The notes under the pieces: model-generated
The model's database searches: none
What the model saw: only the letters and a program-made list of their open reading frames with translations
Told to the model about the DNA's origin: nothing
DNA from: Verrucomicrobiota bacterium
GTDB lineage: Bacteria > Verrucomicrobiota > Verrucomicrobiia > Opitutales > Oceanipulchritudinaceae
Direction: 5' to 3'
Assembly (NCBI GenBank): GCA_009908535.1
Contig: JAAAOD010000157.1
Coordinates: forward strand, 1-14,735
DNA: 14,735 nt
Shown here: positions 7,669-14,027 of the stretch, piece after piece
Numbering within the stretch: the first letter of the stretch is position 1
Layout: each line of letters begins with the position of its first letter
Translations under genes and position numbers: made by a program

Positions 7669-8700
7669 TTATTTCCCGTAAGCGGAGAGGACAATATCGA
7701 CCGCCTTGCGCGCTTCCGCAAAGGAAACCCGCGGAGGCGTTCCCGCGCGAACCGCCCGCACGAAGTCGCGGATCTGCGCGGGATGACTGGAACCGTAATA
7801 GGCGCGCCCGCTGGGCGAGGAGGCGGCCTCCGGCTCACCGGCAAACAAGCCCCGGGCCTTCTCCGCGAGGGCGTCGTCGTTGAAGCGGCATTCCCGCAGC
7901 TCCCCGTCCTCAAAAGCGAGAAGCCCTTCCGTACCGACGATTTCAAGGCGGACATGCCAGGTCAGATGGCTCGCAGAGCTGGCACTGACCGCCCCGAGGG
8001 CGCCGTTGCCGAAACGCAGGGCAAGGGCCGCCGTATCCTCCGTCTCGATCACGCCTTCATGCCCGAGATTGGCGTGCAGGCCCCGCACCTCCTCGGCCCC
8101 GTCGAGCATCCACTGCAGGAGGTCGATAAAGTGGATCGTCTGGTTGAGGAGGAGGGAACCGCCCTCCCCCCACCATGTCCCGCGCCATTCGTCGCCGCGG
8201 TAGTACGCATGGGAACGGTGGCTTTGATGGGAAAGGTTCGCGTTGACGATCCGGCCCAGTCGACCCGCCTTCAAAAAATCCCGCAGGCGTTGATAAACCG
8301 GATCGAAGCGGTGCTGGAAAACACCCGCCGCCACCGCCGTCGAGCCCGCGGCCGCGGCCCCCATCCGGTCGAGGGAAGCGCGGTCGGTGGAGAGTGCCTT
8401 TTCGCAAAGGATGGAAATCCCGGCCCCGAGGGCGGCGAGGGAAATTTCCTCATGGCTGGCGTGGTCGGTGCAGACGGAGATCGCATCGACTTTCCCGGAC
8501 CGCAGGAGGCAGCGGTAATCCTCGAAAATCTCCGGTTTCGGTTCATCGCAACGCTCCGCGAGTCGCCGCGCCTTTTCCGGGACGAGATCGCACAGGGCGG
8601 CGACGGTTACGCCGTCGAGGCCGCGATAGCTTTCCACATGCGTGGGCGCGATGACCCCGCAGCCGATAATGCCGACCCGTAAGGTAGCTTCTGCTTCCAC
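7669..8700 (-). CDS. Gfo/Idh/MocA-family NAD(P)-dependent oxidoreductase
   Basis: 343 residues from a GTG at 8700; no in-frame ATG precedes the Rossmann motif. Residues about 7-125 form the nucleotide-binding domain: VGIIGCGVIAPTH (9-21) carries GxGxxA, AALCDLVPEKA follows strand 2, and SVCTDHASHEE and CEKAL follow. The usual family motif EKP is EKA here (100-102). Residues about 126-343 are the substrate domain, with AGVFQHRFDPVY and GEGGSLLLNQTIHFIDLLQW, including His190 and Asp193 at the usual catalytic region. The family oxidises or reduces sugars, inositols and related polyols. The substrate cannot be read from the sequence. The protein appears cytoplasmic, without a signal peptide. It is the last gene of the minus-strand leuC-leuD-exbB-exbD run, but a 180-bp repeat-bearing spacer separates it from exbD, so it may be transcribed separately. 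Confidence 0.9.
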   Translation of the reverse strand: MEAEATLRVGIIGCGVIAPTHVESYRGLDGVTVAALCDLVPEKARRLAERCDEPKPEIFEDYRCLLRSGKVDAISVCTDHASHEEISLAALGAGISILCEKALSTDRASLDRMGAAAAGSTAVAAGVFQHRFDPVYQRLRDFLKAGRLGRIVNANLSHQSHRSHAYYRGDEWRGTWWGEGGSLLLNQTIHFIDLLQWMLDGAEEVRGLHANLGHEGVIETEDTAALALRFGNGALGAVSASSASHLTWHVRLEIVGTEGLLAFEDGELRECRFNDDALAEKARGLFAGEPEAASSPSGRAYYGSSHPAQIRDFVRAVRAGTPPRVSFAEARKAVDIVLSAYGK

Positions 8701-8747
8701 AATGAGGGAAAAGAAGGAGCGGGATCGGAAACAAGGTCAACGCCGAA

Positions 8748-8761
8748 GGGGTCAGGTCCCC
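8748..8761. repeat. Short GC hairpin in the exbD-oxidoreductase spacer
   Basis: GGGG (8748-8751) faces CCCC (8758-8761) around a six-base loop, TCAGGT. The string GGGGTCAGGTCCCC resembles ends I have seen around REP-associated transposase repeats, but that resemblance is only from memory. The stem is too short for a convincing terminator and no T-run follows on either strand. Confidence 0.35.
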
Positions 8762-8766
8762 CGTAG

Positions 8767-8787
8767 CGAACGAGCGACAGCCGTTCG
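8767..8787. repeat. CGAACG / CGTTCG inverted repeat
   Basis: CGAACG (8767-8772) and CGTTCG (8782-8787) are perfect inverted copies with a 9-nt loop, lying within GTAGCGAACGAGCGACAG and its continuation. The element has the look of a dispersed intergenic repeat rather than a protein-binding site. No T-run follows. Confidence 0.45.
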
Positions 8788-8812
8788 GCCCCCCGATCTT
8801 CCTTGAGGCTAC

Positions 8813-8879
8813 GGCCAAAGTCTCACGACTTCGGCTACTTCCCTGGGGCGACGGGCCAAACTCTCACGACTTCGGCTAC
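8813..8879. repeat. 26-bp direct repeat, two copies at 41-bp period
   Basis: Copies at 8813-8838 and 8854-8879 differ at one position (G8820 versus C8861) and share the core CTCACGACTTCGGCTAC. A 15-bp spacer separates them. Copy 1 can fold into a roughly 10-bp stem (8813-8822 with 8827-8836, one mismatch, TCAC loop). The base change in copy 2 falls in the stem and weakens it. Copy 2 ends one base from the exbD stop codon. With two copies only, this is not a CRISPR array. It may be a REP/BIME-like or transcript-stabilising element. Confidence 0.7.
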
Positions 8880-8880
8880 C

Positions 8881-9279
8881 TCATCGCGACTGCAGGCGGA
8901 CTTTTTCGAGGCCGGCCTTGCGGCAGGTATCCATGAGGAAGGTCACTTTCCCGAGGAGGCTGTTTTCATCGGCCATGATGAGGACGGGGGTGTCCGGGCG
9001 GAGGCGGGCGACTTTGGCGATCTCCTCGCGCAGGGCCCCCTGCCCGATGGGCTGGCCGTTGAGGTAGAACTGCCCGTCCATGTCCACCCCGAGCTGAAGG
9101 CTGTCAGTGGCCTCTTCGCGACCGGCGGTTTCAATTTCCGGCAAGGTCAGGTTCAGCAGGGTCAGATTCCGGAACTGCATGGAGACGAGAAAGAAAAAGA
9201 TGAGCACGACGAGGACGTCGACCAGCGGAACGATGTTGATCTCCGCTTTCCGGCGTTGCCGCTTGGGAATGACGCTCAT
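8881..9279 (-). CDS. exbD: ExbD/TolR-family biopolymer transport protein
   Basis: 132 residues. A short basic cytoplasmic head (MSVIPKRQRRKAEINIVP) leads into one membrane helix at about residues 17-37 (VPLVDVLVVLIFFFL). Asp21 sits at the conserved proton-carrying position of ExbD/TolR/MotB-like proteins. Residues about 45-132 form the periplasmic domain, with LYLNGQPI-like YLNGQPIGQ, VLIMADENSLLGKV and the closing AGLEKVRLQ. The protein works with ExbB to turn proton flow into mechanical work on TonB or a TonB-like partner; no such partner gene is in the window. The ATG overlaps the exbB stop by 4 nt (ATGA), implying translational coupling. ExbD versus TolR cannot be settled without a pal/tolB or tonB neighbour. 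Confidence 0.93.
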   Translation of the reverse strand: MSVIPKRQRRKAEINIVPLVDVLVVLIFFFLVSMQFRNLTLLNLTLPEIETAGREEATDSLQLGVDMDGQFYLNGQPIGQGALREEIAKVARLRPDTPVLIMADENSLLGKVTFLMDTCRKAGLEKVRLQSR

Positions 9280-9857
9280 GTCCGTTTCCCGGCTTTCTTC
9301 TTTTTTTCCGCGATAAGCCGCTCCACCCCGACTTCGAGCTGGGCCTCGTAGGTTTCCACGCGACGGTTGAGGTAGCTGTTGAAGGCAAGGGCCGGAATGG
9401 CGATGGAAAGGCCGAGGATCGTCGTCGTCAGCGCCATGGAGACGCCACTGACAAAGGAAGCCGGGTCGGGAAGGCCCGTTTCCGGACTGATCTGGCTGAA
9501 GACCTTGACGAGGCCCGTGACGGTTCCGAGCAGACCGAGAAGCGGGGCCGCGCTGACGATGATCTCCAGAAGAAAGAGGCCGCGCTCCATGCGTGTTACC
9601 TGCAGGCGGGTCACCGCCTTCAATTGTTCGGCGTCGAGATCGCGCCGCTGGTAGGCCTCAATGATCTTGCCCGCCACCGAATCGGGATTCTCGACCTCCG
9701 GGACGCGCCCTTCGGCGATGGCTTCCTCGCAGTCCCTCGGGATGATCTTCGAGCGTCGCAAGGCAAAGAGCCGCTCAAGAATGATGACGGTTGCGAGGAT
9801 GGAACAGAGCCCGAGGGGATAGGCAAAAATCCCTGCGTTCTGGAGGAGTTCCCGCAT
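9276..9857 (-). CDS. exbB: ExbB/TolQ/MotA-family proton channel subunit
   Basis: 193 residues from ATG 9857. A longer in-frame start near 10016 would run through leuD and is rejected. Three membrane helices are visible: about 10-32 (AYPLGLCSILATVIILERLF), 94-119 and 135-163. The second contains the signature PLLGLLGTVTG (105-115) and the third contains MALTTTILGLSIAIPALA. Between helices 1 and 2 lies a charged cytoplasmic loop (about 33-92). At 193 residues it is shorter than E. coli ExbB (about 244), lacking the long N-terminus, as is common outside Proteobacteria. It should form the pentameric channel around the ExbD dimer in the inner membrane. It starts 19 bp after leuD and overlaps exbD by 4 nt, so it probably shares the leuCD transcript. 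Confidence 0.93.
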   Translation of the reverse strand: MRELLQNAGIFAYPLGLCSILATVIILERLFALRRSKIIPRDCEEAIAEGRVPEVENPDSVAGKIIEAYQRRDLDAEQLKAVTRLQVTRMERGLFLLEIIVSAAPLLGLLGTVTGLVKVFSQISPETGLPDPASFVSGVSMALTTTILGLSIAIPALAFNSYLNRRVETYEAQLEVGVERLIAEKKKKAGKRT

Positions 9858-9876
9858 CGGAAATAATTCCCGCCGG

Positions 9877-10476
9877 CTACGCGATGTAGGCGAGCCGGTC
9901 AGCCACGGCATCGATCTTCGGGGCCCCGTCGAGAAGGTCCTGCAGGGGATCCCACTTGCCCTCGAGAAGAACGGAGCGCGCACCATCGCGGATCCGTCCG
10001 GGAATGGCCTCGCCACCGAAGCGGATCGCCTCCTTTTCCAGATCGATCACCACTTCCGTTTCCGGGTCGGCGTCGACAGCGGCCCGGAGCTTCTCGAGGT
10101 CCGGTCCCTCCGCAGTGACGCAAGGCATCCCCAGCTGCGTGGAATTGCCAAAAAAGATCTCCGCGAAGCCCTCCGCGATGATGCCGCGGAAGCCCGCCCG
10201 GTAGATCGCCTGCGGGGCGTGCTCGCGGCTGCTTCCACATCCGAAATTATTCCCCGCAAGCAGGATCGTCGCCCCCCGGAAGCGTTCCTCGTTCAACGGA
10301 TGGTCACGGTCGGAACCGTCCTCGTTCTTGCGCACGTCATAAAAGACGTATTCGCCGAGGCCGTCGAAGGTGACGCATTTCATGAAGCGGGCCGGAATGA
10401 TGCGGTCGGTATCGATGTCATCCCCGGGGACGGAAACGGCGCGTCCGCGCACCGTCGTGATTTTTTCAAGTGCCAT
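9877..10476 (-). CDS. leuD: 3-isopropylmalate dehydratase small subunit
   Basis: 199 residues from ATG 10476 (MALEKITTVRGRA), chosen because the longer frame would overlap leuC and carry a non-homologous extension. Motifs are textbook: DDIDTDRIIPARF, the swivelling-domain substrate loop NNFGCGSSREHAPQAI, and NSTQLGMP. The length matches the family norm of about 200. With LeuC it isomerises 2-isopropylmalate to 3-isopropylmalate through isopropylmaleate in cytoplasmic leucine synthesis. The start is 22 nt downstream of the leuC stop. A GAGAGG purine run overlapping the leuC stop codon, about 18 nt upstream, may help re-initiation, so the two subunits are likely co-expressed. The next gene, exbB, follows after 19 bp without a visible terminator. 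Confidence 0.97.
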   Translation of the reverse strand: MALEKITTVRGRAVSVPGDDIDTDRIIPARFMKCVTFDGLGEYVFYDVRKNEDGSDRDHPLNEERFRGATILLAGNNFGCGSSREHAPQAIYRAGFRGIIAEGFAEIFFGNSTQLGMPCVTAEGPDLEKLRAAVDADPETEVVIDLEKEAIRFGGEAIPGRIRDGARSVLLEGKWDPLQDLLDGAPKIDAVADRLAYIA

Positions 10477-10498
10477 GGGTTCAGCCGGTTGGGACCTC

Positions 10499-11926
10499 TC
10501 AGACGGAGGCGGGTTCAAGAATTCCGAAAACTTCGCGGGCATCGCTCACTTCGCCGGTGATGGCGGCGGCCGCGACCATGAGCGGACTCATGAGGATCGT
10601 CCGTCCGGTGATGCTGCCCTGGCGCCCTTTGAAATTCCGGTTGCTGGAGCTGGCGCAGACCTGGTCGCCGATGAGCTTGTCGGGATTCATGGCAAGGCAC
10701 ATGGAGCACCCCGCCCCGCGCCATTCGAAGCCCGCTTCCCTGAAGATTTTATCGAGGCCCATTTCTTCGGCGATCTGCGAGACGCCCTGGCTGCCGGGAA
10801 CGCAGATCGCCTGCACATCCGGATGCACCTTGTGGCCCTCGAGGTGGCGCGCCACCTCCTTCAGGTCACTGAGACGGCTGTTGGTACAGGATCCCAGAAA
10901 GGCCACATTGACCTTGGTCCCGCGAATCGGCTCCCCCCCCTCGAACTTCATGTGCTCGAGAGCTTCCGCGATGCCCGCCCGTTCGCTGGCGGTGTTGCCG
11001 TCTTCCACCCGCGGGATATTCTGGTCGACAAAGACCGCCTGCCCGGGATTGATGCCCCAGGTCACCGTCGGGGCGATGTCCTCGGCGCGGATGGTCACGA
11101 TGTCGTCGTAGTCGCAACCGGGATCACTGGCGTAGCTCGCCCAGCGCTCGACGGCCACTTCCCATGCCGCGCCCTTCGGGCTGTAGGGCCGCCCCTCGAG
11201 GTAGGCGAAAGTGGTGGCGTCCGGATTGACGTAGCCGACCCGCGCGCCGCCCTCAATGGACATGTTGCAGACGGTCATGCGCTCTTCCATGGAAAAGTTG
11301 TCGAAGACCTCCCCGCCGTATTCGTAGGCAAAGCCGGTACCGCCGTTCACCCCGAGGGTGCGGATGATGTGCAGGATCACGTCCTTGGCGTAGACACCCG
11401 GGGAGAGGCAGCCGTCCACGTTGATGCGGCGGACCTTTAACTTGTTCAGCGCCATCGTCTGGGTCGCGAGGACATCCCGGACCTGGCTGGTGCCGATGCC
11501 GAAGCCGATCGCCCCGAAGGCGCCGTGAGTGGAGGTGTGCGAGTCCCCGCAGGCGATGGTCGTTCCCGGTTGCGTGATGCCCTGTTCCGGTCCGACAATG
11601 TGGACAATGCCCTGCTTGCCGGTCGTCGTATCGAAAAAAGTGATCCCATGCTCCTCACAGTTCCTGCGCAATTCCACGATCATGGCCTGCGCGAGCGGGT
11701 CGCTGTAGGGCTCGCGGATCTCGTTCGTCGGAACGATGTGGTCCACCGTCGCGAAGGTCCGGTTTGGATAACGGACGGAAAGTCCCTTTTCCCGGAGCAT
11801 ACCGAAGGCCTGCGGACTCGTCACCTCGTGGATGAGGTGCGTCCCGATCAGCAGCTGGGTCTGGCCGTTCGGCAATTCCTGCACAGCGTGCGCTTCCCAG
11901 ACTTTTTCAAAAAGACTCTTTCCCAT
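10499..11926 (-). CDS. leuC: 3-isopropylmalate dehydratase large subunit
   Basis: 475 residues, a normal length for bacterial LeuC. The aconitase-type [4Fe-4S] ligands Cys347 (GSCTNSR), Cys407 and Cys410 (GCSMC) fall at the same positions as in the E. coli enzyme. Other signatures are VDHIVPTN, ACGDSHTSTHGAFGA and SSSNRNFKGRQG. The enzyme forms the catalytic half of isopropylmalate isomerase in leucine biosynthesis. The ATG at 11926 is supported by a good AAGGAG 11 nt upstream. The start is overlapped by a possible 40-codon leader ORF containing several non-preferred Leu codons, suggesting leucine-responsive control. It is transcribed divergently from a tandem-ACT protein. No defect is visible. 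Confidence 0.98.
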   Translation of the reverse strand: MGKSLFEKVWEAHAVQELPNGQTQLLIGTHLIHEVTSPQAFGMLREKGLSVRYPNRTFATVDHIVPTNEIREPYSDPLAQAMIVELRRNCEEHGITFFDTTTGKQGIVHIVGPEQGITQPGTTIACGDSHTSTHGAFGAIGFGIGTSQVRDVLATQTMALNKLKVRRINVDGCLSPGVYAKDVILHIIRTLGVNGGTGFAYEYGGEVFDNFSMEERMTVCNMSIEGGARVGYVNPDATTFAYLEGRPYSPKGAAWEVAVERWASYASDPGCDYDDIVTIRAEDIAPTVTWGINPGQAVFVDQNIPRVEDGNTASERAGIAEALEHMKFEGGEPIRGTKVNVAFLGSCTNSRLSDLKEVARHLEGHKVHPDVQAICVPGSQGVSQIAEEMGLDKIFREAGFEWRGAGCSMCLAMNPDKLIGDQVCASSSNRNFKGRQGSITGRTILMSPLMVAAAAITGEVSDAREVFGILEPASV

Positions 11927-12029
11927 AATTTGACAGGCTCCTTGTTGCGAAAAGCTGTCTCAATAAATCCGCTAACGTCAACTCCGCAATCGACGGGAAG
12001 CGGTTAATTGCCGCCGCAAAAGATTGCAT
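11907..12029 (-). CDS. Possible Leu-rich leader peptide overlapping the leuC start
   Basis: 40 codons from ATG 12029 to TGA 11907-11909, in a different frame from leuC and overlapping its first 20 bases. Residues 17-32 contain six Leu (ELTLADLLRQLF, then a later SL), encoded TTG, TTA, TTA, TTG, CTT and CTG. TTA and TTG look uncommon in the neighbouring GC-rich genes, and AGA and AGG arginines also occur. An AAGGGG lies 10 nt before its ATG. The leuC ribosome site sits inside this frame, so ribosomes held at the Leu codons could change access to it. Overlapping inverted repeats occur early in the leader (GCGG with CCGC, GCAAT with ATTGC). No classical terminator is evident. The frame is also open upstream to 12137, so its boundaries are uncertain. 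It may be an accident of an AT-richer spacer. Confidence 0.35.
   Translation of the reverse strand: MQSFAAAINRFPSIAELTLADLLRQLFATRSLSNYGKESF
11938..11943 (-). promoter_or_regulatory. Ribosome binding site of leuC
   Basis: AAGGAG on the minus strand, 11 nt before ATG 11926. It supports that start and lies within the possible leader reading frame. Confidence 0.6.
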
Positions 12030-12069
12030 TGCCTCACATCCCCTTAACCCCCATACAAATAGACAAATT

Positions 12070-12528
12070 ATGCCCGCTGAAGTTGCCCAATCACCGCGGG
12101 AGGAACCGATTCTCCAATTCTCCGTTTTCGCCGACAATAAAATCGGGCGACTGAACGAACTCGTCCACCGCCTGCAACAGCGGGGGCTTCACATCCTCGC
12201 CCTGAGCAGCGTCGACGCTACGGAATGCAGCGTTGTCCGCTTTGTTCCCAATTACCCCGATGAAACGAGGAACCTGTTGGGCGAACACGGCTATCCGTTT
12301 TCCCTTTCCAAGGTCCTTGCCGTCGAATTGCAGACAGAGGCGCAGTTGCCACAGCTGACCTCAGCCCTTGTTGAAGCGGAGGTGAATATTCATTACCTGT
12401 ATCCGTTTCTTTTGCGGCCGCGCGGAAAGGTTGCCTTTGTTCTTTTCCTCGAGGATCTTGATTTCGGCCGCAAGCTGTTGTCGGAACACGGTTTCCCGTG
12501 TCTCACCCGGGGCGATCTGGCGCGCTGA
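12070..12528 (+). CDS. Tandem ACT-domain protein, candidate amino-acid sensor
   Basis: 152 residues. The first ACT-like unit (about 14-82) begins ILQFSVFADNKIGRLNELV, with the typical ligand-loop pattern D-N-x-x-G-x-L, then ILALSSVDATECSVVRF. The second (about 83-150) begins VLAVELQTEAQLPQLTSAL, then VNIHYLYPFL, VAFVLFLED and RKLLSEHGF. No catalytic or DNA-binding domain is attached. ACT domains bind amino acids at dimer interfaces, and stand-alone tandem ACT proteins usually regulate a partner enzyme or transcription factor. Its position, divergent from leuC with 143 bp between starts, suggests a branched-chain amino-acid signal (inference). The ATG at 12070 lacks a Shine-Dalgarno sequence and is preceded by AT-rich DNA. 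The proteins of this type that I recall from Verrucomicrobia have no assigned function. Confidence 0.85.
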   Translation: MPAEVAQSPREEPILQFSVFADNKIGRLNELVHRLQQRGLHILALSSVDATECSVVRFVPNYPDETRNLLGEHGYPFSLSKVLAVELQTEAQLPQLTSALVEAEVNIHYLYPFLLRPRGKVAFVLFLEDLDFGRKLLSEHGFPCLTRGDLAR

Positions 12529-12564
12529 ATTCCGGGCTGCCACCGCCGGAGGGCTGTGTGCCGC

Positions 12565-12804
12565 TCAGTCTTCGTCGCCGTCGTCGCCGATCGCCTCCAC
12601 GGGGCAACCTTCGAGCGCTTCCATGCATTGCTCGATCCCTTCCGCAGTCGTCGGTTGCTTGGAAACGTAGGAATAACCCCCATCCTCGTTGCGCTCGAAA
12701 TAGTCAGGCGCCGTCTCGCGGCACAGGTCGCAATCTATACACTGTTCATCGACGTAAAACTTCCCTGGAACGTTCTCCGGCCATTTTTCGGTTTTGTCTG
12801 CCAT
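12565..12804 (-). CDS. Single-cluster [4Fe-4S] ferredoxin
   Basis: 79 residues, small and acidic with an acidic tail (AIGDDGDED), as usual for electron carriers. Cys22, Cys25 and Cys28 form CIDCDLC, and Cys67 in GCPVEAI is the fourth ligand before the conserved Pro. This gives one [4Fe-4S] cluster rather than two. An additional Cys60 (QCMEALEGC) occupies a place where the second-cluster or disulfide cysteine sits in relatives. The protein shuttles low-potential electrons in the cytoplasm; the partner is not encoded here. The ATG at 12804 is well supported by AAGGAG 8 nt upstream. The gene is divergent from the rhomboid gene (109 bp) and convergent with the ACT gene (36 bp). Confidence 0.93.
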   Translation of the reverse strand: MADKTEKWPENVPGKFYVDEQCIDCDLCRETAPDYFERNEDGGYSYVSKQPTTAEGIEQCMEALEGCPVEAIGDDGDED

Positions 12805-12812
12805 ACCTGCGA

Positions 12813-12818
12813 CTCCTT
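12813..12818 (-). promoter_or_regulatory. Ribosome binding site of the ferredoxin gene
   Basis: AAGGAG on the minus strand with 8-nt spacing to ATG 12804. It is the best-placed Shine-Dalgarno sequence in the window; most other starts here lack one. Confidence 0.65.
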
Positions 12819-12913
12819 TTCATTATCGGCAAATCTGTCAAGTAGTTGCTGGTGGACGGACTCGTATTATCTTGCCATTCCTCACCATCTCTCACGCATT
12901 TCCCCGACGGTAA

Positions 12914-13813
12914 ATGAGTATCTACAGCCGCAGTTACATGCGGGACAGCGCTCCCGGATTCGAGGCGAAACCATGGGCTCTCAAAGGGCTCCTCATCGCC
13001 ATGGTGGCGGTCTTTCTGCTCCAGAACATCACCCGCTTCTGGCTCGGATCCACCTTCATGGAGGCCCATTTCGCCCTCAGCCTGGGCCGAATCAGCGACG
13101 GCTGGCTGCACACCCTCCTCACCTACGGCTTTCTCCATGCCACCGGCAGCGGCCTTCCCTGGCACCTCCTGTTGAACGGCCTTTTGCTGTACTGGTTCGG
13201 CCGGGAAATCGAACAGCGGGTCGGATCGGAGCGACTTCTCGAGTTCTTTCTTCTCTGTGTCCTCACCGGCGGCATCGTCTGGAGCTGCCTGCATTTCCTT
13301 TCCGGAAAGGCCGTCACCGTTGTCGGGGCCTCCTCGGGGGTATTCGGTGTTCTCTATCTCTTCTGCCGCTTCCACTGGCACCGGACGATGGAGCTGCTCT
13401 TCATCCCGATCCGCTTTACCGGCAAGCAGCTTTTTCTGGTTCTTTTCGGCTTTCAGCTCTTTTTCCTCCTTTTCGCGGAACTGCCGGGCACCGCCACCAC
13501 ATCGACGGCCCATTCCGCCCACCTCGGCGGGGTCCTCGGAGCGTTCCTGTATGAGCGCTACCTCATGCACCGCGCCACCCTGATCTCTTTCTTCCGGCGT
13601 CAGGCTCAGCCCGAAATCCAGCCCCCGCGATGGTCGCGGCGGTCGGCGGCGGTCAAATCCCGCACCGGCAACGCCTACCGCGTCAACGTCTCCAACCGCG
13701 GCGGCATGCGCAAAGAGGTCGACCGGATCCTCGACAAAATCAACAAGGAAGGCTTCGGCGCCCTCAGCAAAGAGGAAAAAGCCACCCTCGACAAAGCCAA
13801 GGACCTGCTCTGA
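12914..13813 (+). CDS. Rhomboid-family intramembrane serine protease
   Basis: 299 residues with about six membrane segments: about 22-42, 65-80, 83-97, 107-128, 134-152 and 171-190, then the helix around 199-213. The active-site region reads VVGASSGVFGVL (136-147), so the nucleophile is Ser140 or Ser141; one residue differs from the more usual GASG. The partner His203 lies in AHSAHLGGVLGAF. WHLLLN (83-88) matches the His/Asn motif of helix 2. Rhomboids cleave single-pass membrane proteins within the bilayer. After the membrane core there is a basic linker (about 228-265) and a helical tail (KEVDRILDKINKEGFGALS, then KEEKATLDKA). This tail resembles the short C-terminal domain (DUF6576-like) seen on many rhomboid-related proteins. 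No strong Shine-Dalgarno sequence precedes ATG 12914. The stop lies 5 bp from the stop of the convergent Cys-rich gene. Confidence 0.88.
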   Translation: MSIYSRSYMRDSAPGFEAKPWALKGLLIAMVAVFLLQNITRFWLGSTFMEAHFALSLGRISDGWLHTLLTYGFLHATGSGLPWHLLLNGLLLYWFGREIEQRVGSERLLEFFLLCVLTGGIVWSCLHFLSGKAVTVVGASSGVFGVLYLFCRFHWHRTMELLFIPIRFTGKQLFLVLFGFQLFFLLFAELPGTATTSTAHSAHLGGVLGAFLYERYLMHRATLISFFRRQAQPEIQPPRWSRRSAAVKSRTGNAYRVNVSNRGGMRKEVDRILDKINKEGFGALSKEEKATLDKAKDLL

Positions 13814-13818
13814 ACGGC

Positions 13819-14013
13819 CTATCCCTTCCGATCCCGGCGACGCAGGTACTTTTCAATGACCGGATTGCGCTTGACCCCGCCTTTCCCACAGGCGCAGGCC
13901 TCCCCACCGCATTTGCCGCTTTTCCGCACTGAGGACCAGAACCGCCGGACAAGGTAGACGAGGACGACAGCGACAACCCCATAGATGAGGAGATGTTCGG
14001 GGGAAAGCGGCAT
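13819..14013 (-). CDS. FeoB-associated Cys-rich small membrane protein
   Basis: 64 residues from ATG 14013 (MPLSPEHLLIYGVVAVVLVY); longer starts would run back into feoB. One N-terminal membrane helix (about 8-23) is followed by a basic stretch (RRFWSSVRKSG) and a small cysteine motif with Cys35, Cys40 and Cys42 (KCGGEACACGKGG). A basic tail (KYLRRRDRKG) follows. Small proteins with one helix and a Cys cluster immediately downstream of feoB are a known group (FeoB-associated Cys-rich membrane proteins). They are proposed to assist ferrous iron transport or sensing. It starts 14 bp after the feoB stop, so co-expression is very likely. The Cys spacing is a little unlike the common CxxC patterns, so family membership rests partly on context. 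Confidence 0.8.
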   Translation of the reverse strand: MPLSPEHLLIYGVVAVVLVYLVRRFWSSVRKSGKCGGEACACGKGGVKRNPVIEKYLRRRDRKG

Positions 14014-14027
14014 AACGTGGATGAAGT

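Noticed and set aside
7783..8682. Open frame on + strand (299 codons)
   Set aside because: It is antisense to the Gfo/Idh/MocA gene and lacks motifs of its own.
8813..8879. CRISPR array
   Set aside because: There are only two copies with a 15-bp spacer and no cas genes nearby, so a direct repeat of another kind is likelier.
10370..11440. Long open frame on + strand (356 codons)
   Set aside because: It is antisense to leuC and leuD, both of which are certain.
12030..12137. Upstream extension of the leuC leader frame to 76 codons
   Set aside because: The extra part is antisense to the start of the ACT gene. The ATG at 12029 has its own upstream purine run.
12746..13570. Open frame on - strand (274 codons)
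   Set aside because: It is antisense to the rhomboid gene and overlaps the ferredoxin start. The Glu/Lys-rich translation is a frame artefact.
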